From Xiphydria camelus (taxonomy: Eukaryota; Arthropoda; Insecta; Hymenoptera; Xiphydriidae): DNA of 64,000 bases. Positions 59,330 through 64,000 of this stretch are shown piece after piece; positions within the stretch are counted from its first letter, which is position 1, and each line of letters starts with the position of its first letter. The stretch is taken from positions 5,094,001-5,158,000 of the forward strand of contig OY783192.1 in assembly GCA_963678675.1 (NCBI GenBank). The letters are read 5' to 3'. A program made the position numbers and the translations under genes. The notes under the pieces were generated by a model. It worked only from the letters and a program-made list of their open reading frames with translations. It searched no databases and was not told the DNA's origin.

Positions 59330-62300
59330 GAACAAGTCAGATTGTATACCTCAAAATAAAATAAATAGCAGTCTGCCTATACCAATGTAATTTGTAAATA
59401 TACACGGTGTCGCCTTTTCGATATACCTACGGAGTTTTGGGAAAAACGTTATAGAAAAAATCCAGTTACACATCCTCGGGGCCGATTTTGAAAACAAATT
59501 TAATGCTGTCAAAATCTCACCGCTAACTAGATCCAGTATTGAGATACAGGGTGTTTTTCATTTTTTGCCATTTCCTTCATGGCCTTATATTTCGGTTATT
59601 TTTAAAGGTAGAAGAACAGTATAACTTGTCGCGCATCCTCGTGGTAAATTTCAAATTATATAAGGTTACTAGAATTTTTTTTCTCCAATTATTCCGTAAT
59701 TAAAATAAAAATCATGAAGTAAAAATGCACTTTTTATACATAAATGGATCAAAATTATTTCCCGAAATCATGCAAATGCAAATGAACTGGTACGCAAGGG
59801 CAGCAAAATCAAAAAATAGTAAAACTACTGCCAGCAGGCGATTCAGTACCATGGCTACCATATTGAAATAATAATAATATTTTTATTAACTTGAGTCGTA
59901 GCCTAACCAAAGTATATCTCAGGAAATATAGTACCTACGAGACGCAGATTTCGAAAACAATTGGGTATTTCACATCGCGAAAATAGATAGGTACTCATTG
60001 AAAAATAGGAAAAGAAAATTTCAGACACAGTGACAATTTTCTGTAAACATCACTGGTTAGAAAATGAGGAACTGTATGAGACTTTTGCAATTGGAGGAAA
60101 ACTGAATCTAATTCCCTACTGACTCCGCTCCGTCGTAACTACCGAACGGTATAAAAATTGCGGAACACATTCCACATTGAACCTCGCAGCGCTAAACCCC
60201 CTCGCGATCGGAACAATCGACCGCAATCGCGCTCTCGCGCAACCGAGAGCGCGCACGGTAGCAGCGTGGTCTCGCGCGTAAAAGAAAGTCGCGCGAACCT
60301 CCCCGCGCCTCCCTCCGCGGCCCCATTGACGATCTTTTTATCGCCCGGTATCTCGTCGTTTCGCAGTGGCGTACGGCCATTACTCTCTCGCGAGCGTCAG
60401 GTAGCCGAGTCTATTAATAGGGCGTCTGATCAATTCGCGGCGGTACCATCGGTGTCTCGGCCCGTGGGCGTTCCGGGGCGCGAGAGGAGCATCGAGTCGG
60501 TGAGTAGGTACGGCGGGCCGTTTACTCGCGTTGGAAGGCGGCGGCAGGTAGCACGCAGGAGACACAAGTCGGAGAGGTAGGAGAGAGGCAGTCAGGTGGG
60601 CAGGCAGGCGGCTGGAGGCAAAAGAAGGCAGAGCGGAGGCAGGAGACAACTCGGGAATCGGTTCGCAGCGTGCAATCGGTCAGGTAGGAGCCCGGTAGGA
60701 GAGCCGGTTGCCGGTTGGAAGGCAGCCGGAGTAGTTGGAAGGATGCTGGAAAGTCCGAGTGGTGGCGGCACGGCCGGTACGGTCAGGTGGCTCGGAAGGA
60801 CGCGGCAGGCCGTTCACCCGCTCACCGGTTGCCCAGGCCGCCTGATCTCCTCTCGCGCGGCTCCTATTATACCCAGAACTCACGCTCGGCTAAATTCGTG
60901 ACCGATACACCCGTTTCGCCGCGCGCCGAGCGACACGCACTTCTCGCGGGGCCGCTTGGCGAATCACGTTTCGATCTGCGGGGATACGATCGCGAGATAT
61001 CGGTCGCTGGGGGGAGGGGGGTGGGAGGAAATATCGTTCCGTTTTTGGCCTACTTTGATATTTCGCGTCTGTATAGTACTTATACTATAGATGCGTGTCA
61101 CGGCGGTATTTAAAACATGTTTACAGGTGTTATAAGTTTGTAAAAAGCACAAAGTTTGACACTCTCCTGCGTATATGCAGTCTCGACGGAATGTTATCAC
61201 GCGTGCACAAATACTTCGGCAAACGATATCTGTATAGCGTGTCCCACAATGGCCGCGACAGCGGGAAATGGGAGATTCCTTGTTAAAAACTACAGTAGAC
61301 CCTCGATTCGCAAGAAAGCTCGGTGGGTATTTCCGCGAAAGCGAATTCATTAAAGCGTGAAGAAAAGCAGCAGGGGTTCGGACCATCGGTGCCTCAGCAG
61401 TGTCGTATCAATGAACTGAGTGACCAAGTCTTTCCAAGTGTCCTACATATTCTGTTATCCAAAGTTTTGAAGGTCGTCGATTTTACTGGTCCTCTTTTTA
61501 TTAAACTCAAAACTATCAGCGCGCACAGTGATTTCAGCTTCATTTTTGATCATTTGGTAGGAAAAAGAGGTCTAAGGTAAATTACTCTGTTTAAATTAAT
61601 GAAAATTAAAATTAATGAATATTAAAATTAAAAGTATTTCCCGGCCAAAGTTGCTTGGGATTGTTTGATGTTTTTCCGGGGATTTTTCCTTATCGATTGG
61701 TATAGGTTTCATCCTACCCAGATTAATTTGCATTTCATATGCTATAATGACACGTAATTAAAACCAAAACTGCTAGTCCGTCGTCATCCATAGAAGACAT
61801 ATCGCGTGCAAGTTCCTGCTGACAACTGAGATCGCCACAGTTATCTATGCTGCGTGGAGGCAACAGGGCAATACGATTTAACTGCGCAGTTTCAAATCGC
61901 TACGATTTATCGTAACGTGTGTAGCTGCCTTTAGCGCGAACTCGACTACCGTTCAGATCGACCCGCCGATCGTTCACGCTATCCGAACTTTACGTACGAT
62001 TGTTGTAACTTTGTCGCTTTGTAAATATAGAACTTGATTGTACTTCCTACTCGACACGATCCCCCTTTCACGTCCTTGACGTAACAAACATATCCCATTA
62101 GAGTAGCTTCGTAGTGTAGCCAGCATTCTGAGAGTACGTGTTAAGGTATTTCTATGGTGACAGTCGTATTCAAAAGTTTTTGCTTCACAACTGACCACTG
62201 ACACACTGACACTGACAACTGATCACAAACTGTATTATGCACGAACGAAACTTTTGAGTAAACTGTATTCTGGGCTCCTTGCTACACAGAGACCTCCTGT

Positions 62301-62340
62301 GTACAAATGTATCTCACACATATACATTGCCTGGCCCGAT
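59330..62340. other. AT-rich then CpG-rich spacer upstream of alpha-spectrin
   Basis: 59.4-60.1 kb is AT-rich with isolated CACGGTGTCG and ACAGGGTGTTTTTC motifs that resemble transposon tips but have no partner. 60.15-61.0 kb is CpG-dense and GGCAGGC-rich; it could hold a promoter or non-coding first exon for alpha-spectrin (a GTGAGT donor-like site lies at 60500), but nothing proves this. CAGTAGACCCTCGATTCGC at 61292 resembles a pogo/Tigger-like tip, unpaired. Confidence 0.4.
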
Positions 62341-62344
62341 AATC

Positions 62345-62514
62345 GTGGCAACAGTGCTTCTCTCTCCTTAGAATACCGCTACGTACCTGCCACTACGTGC
62401 CGTAGTGGGGACTGCCGCGCCGTGTCACTGGCTATCCCCTCTCCGGTAGCAAAAGTACTACTGAGTCCCATAGTCACATGAGAGGGCTAAATCAGCTGTG
62501 CGCACTGTTGCCAC
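62345..62514. mobile_element. possible short inverted-repeat element
   Basis: GTGGCAACAGTGC at 62345-62357 and its exact complement at 62502-62514. Arms are 13 bp only and no target duplication is clear. Confidence 0.4.
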
Positions 62515-62666
62515 ATTACCGTTACTCGCCCCCACAACTTTGCAGTTTCAAGAAAAATCTCAGTTTTTAAAAAATTTTCTTTCCGGCGTCCATTTGGTCT
62601 GCCAATATTTTTTTCCCTATTAGGCGAATGTCACTTTCATATACTAAAACGTGAGCCTGCCTGAAA

Positions 62667-62852
62667 TGTAGAGTGGTGGAAGGTTTTAGGCCTAACTCAG
62701 ACGGTGCGACCGTCCTGCGACAGCAGTGCGACATAACGGTCGCACTCTGTAGAGAGAGAGAGTATGTACTCTCGACAGCAGTATGTACGACAAAACGGTC
62801 GCAGGAATGTCGCCCCGTCTGAGTTAGGCCTAAAACCTTCCACCACTCTACA
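62667..62852. mobile_element. hairpin element with perfect 38-bp arms
   Basis: TGTAGAGTGGTGGAAGGTTT then TAGGCCTAACTCAGACGG is repeated exactly, inverted, at the right end. The interior repeats CGACCGT / ACGGTCG and GCGACAGCAGTGCGAC / CGACAGCAGTATGTAC-like units. The identical arms suggest recent insertion. Confidence 0.85.
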
Positions 62853-63291
62853 ATTTCTGGCCGAGGTACCTCCCGTTTTCTGAAAATAAAGCAGTCGCAG
62901 ATAAACCGTCGAACGGGCAGTATTTGATTTTCTCGAGAGTAACTGGCGAGACTGTCCGCTCGTCCCTCGGGTAAAAGGAATCCAACACATCAGTGTGTTT
63001 CCACGTTCGTAAGTCTTATTTCGCAATCAGTGCGCGTCAAGCCCATTAACCTACGCGTGTTTCCAAGTTTTACTTTCCTACGATTTCTGTTACCATTTTC
63101 GCTCAGTAAATATACGACTCTCTTGTTTTTCCAAACCGGACCGATTCTTTCCCCTTCCTTACGGAACAGTACGTGCCTGCACTCTTTATTCATTCAACAA
63201 CTTTTTGGCGTATATGTATTTTCGTATAAAATTTTTACAGAGTGATTTTGAATTGCCCTGTGCACTAAGCTAGAATTGTTTTTTTTTCTAG
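62853..63291 (+). other. intron segment before the alpha-spectrin coding exon
   Basis: Sequence leading to the acceptor at 63290-63291. Pyrimidine-rich near the end, with CACTAAGC at 63263-63270 as a possible branch site. No other feature seen. Confidence 0.45.
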
Positions 63292-63383
63292 GAATTATTG
63301 ATCCTACCTACTAACCACACCCTGCGGCCTTATTGAGCAACTCGAGTCGTCGAGAAGTGCACTTTCGGGAGTTGCTCGCAAAG
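63292..63383 (+). other. alpha-Spec: alpha-spectrin 5' UTR part of the first coding exon
   Basis: A long T run followed by CTAG at 63281-63291 makes a good splice acceptor, placing the exon start at 63292. From there to the ATG at 63384 are 92 bases of 5' UTR. This implies at least one non-coding exon further upstream, separated by an intron of unknown length. An AG acceptor with a 12-base pyrimidine tract is seen; that it is used is inferred. Confidence 0.6.
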
Positions 63384-63455
63384 ATGGATCAAATCACGCC
63401 AAAGGAGGTACGGATCTTGGAGAATGCAGAAGATATTCAAAAGAGACGTGAACAA
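63384..63455 (+). CDS. alpha-Spec: alpha-spectrin, first coding exon (N-terminal 24 codons; partial gene)
   Basis: Alpha-spectrin is the long actin-crosslinking partner of beta-spectrin in the membrane skeleton. The two form antiparallel heterodimers that join head to head, and the alpha N-terminus takes part in that tetramer contact. The exon reads MDQITPKEVRIL then ENAEDIQKRREQ. It matches the start of insect alpha-spectrin as I recall it (pattern M-x3-TPKEVxIL-x3-EDIQxRREQ), with the same 24-residue spacing. The last codon CAA is followed directly by GTAAGT at 63456-63461, a strong donor in phase 0, so the rest of the roughly 2400-residue protein lies beyond the right edge. The start has an A at -3 and G at +4. 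The only other supported part of the gene is the 5' UTR segment just upstream. I am confident of the family; the exact upstream exon structure is not visible. Confidence 0.9.
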
Positions 63456-64000
63456 GTAAGTGCTCGGTCGTTACAGCAATTTTAAAGCCCGCTACAGACT
63501 ATGTGCGATGCGTGATTCGCGGCAGTTCCTTGTAGTTCATAGCAATTCGTAAACAGAGCCATACAGACTATGCGTGATGCGTGATGCGCGATGCGCGGTG
63601 AGTGATTCGCGGCAGTTCGTTGCAGTTCGTTGCAGTTCGTAGCAATTCTGCTTGCATTGTTCAAAGTTACCAGTTCTAAAATTATCTACACACGAATACA
63701 ATGCTAATTATGTATGTACATTATGTATGAAAAAGTAAAAAACATAATACTATGATTGAAATACATATTATTAAGAAGGATCGGCTGTTTCTTTGGAGTC
63801 AAAAATGTGTTTGAAAAAAATGTTTTCACACCGATCTGAAACGTTATGGAATAATAATTAAATGAATTATGAACCCATTTTTATGCATCGTTCATGCCGA
63901 AAATCATTAGTAAATAAAATATTGGAAAATTTATGGCGGACTATTAGAGCGTCAATGACTCCGGAATCGTCGTCAGAGGCTTCTTGTCCAACATTTTAAA
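63456..64000 (+). other. first coding intron of alpha-spectrin (5' part)
   Basis: The intron opens with GTAAGT and has no visible 3' end in the window. It contains a tandem duplication near its start (63491-63650). The rest is plain AT-rich sequence in which I see no exon, hairpin or repeat. Confidence 0.7.
63491..63650. repeat. tandem duplication within the alpha-spectrin intron
   Basis: Two copies of a block start with TACAGACTATG and end with AGTTCRTAGCAATTC. They lie at about 63491-63548 and 63564-63650. The second copy is longer because GCGTGATGC-like 7-9 base units and the GTTGCAGTTC unit are each multiplied inside it. This looks like slippage-driven growth of a short G+C-rich repeat. 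Confidence 0.7.

Noticed and set aside
60490..60507. Donor-like GTGAGT in the CpG-dense block upstream of alpha-spectrin
   Set aside because: It could end a non-coding first exon, but no start-site motif or acceptor relation can be shown from sequence alone.

Overview
This window is insect nuclear DNA, most likely from a hymenopteran (ant, bee or wasp). The only protein-coding sequence I can support is one short exon near the right edge, at 63384-63455. It encodes the first 24 residues of alpha-spectrin and ends at a GTAAGT splice donor; the gene continues beyond the window. The hymenopteran guess is an inference from the insect-type exon, the high density of CpG and CGCG runs, abundant (GA)n tracts, and many short AT-rich terminal-inverted-repeat elements.

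The remaining ~63 kb shows no convincing coding exon. It is CpG-rich, low-complexity DNA into which AT-rich mobile-element remnants have inserted. It may be intergenic DNA, one or more 5' introns of alpha-spectrin, or both; the sequence alone does not decide. The open reading frames of 60-220 codons are explained by CpG-rich strand shadows, microsatellites or hairpin elements.

Layout. 1-1.4 kb: CpG-rich spacer with a G16 run. 1.4-2.1 kb and 4.3-5.6 kb: nested hairpin elements, including a family-F pair in opposite orientation and a diverged direct duplication. 7.1-8.5 kb: three inverted-repeat elements. 10.5-14.4 kb: four elements, two with TA flanks. 17.8-18.7 kb: three hairpins in a row. 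20.6 and 22.1-22.9 kb: a TA-flanked element and a three-level nest. 26.1-26.7 kb: a repeat shared with 54.7 kb, then a hairpin shared with 17.9 kb. 30.8-38.0 kb: copies of families K, L, G, H and I plus the longest (GA)n tract. 39.5-41.1 kb: a hairpin with an arm duplication and a family-E copy. 42.7-43.7 kb: two microsatellite-tailed, probable non-LTR 3' ends on the minus strand, one split by a hairpin element. 45.0-48.9 kb: families E, A, G and H, including an insertion with AATT site duplication. 51.0-55.5 kb: hairpins, the second family-M copy and a candidate structured RNA. 56.2-62.9 kb: more inverted-repeat elements. 63.3 kb to the end: alpha-spectrin 5' UTR, start codon and first coding intron.

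The mobile elements appear non-autonomous; I see no transposase or reverse transcriptase. I label families A to M for cross-reference only; these are not established names. Element edges are by-eye alignments and are good to a few bases where a site duplication is quoted, otherwise to about 10-20 bases.
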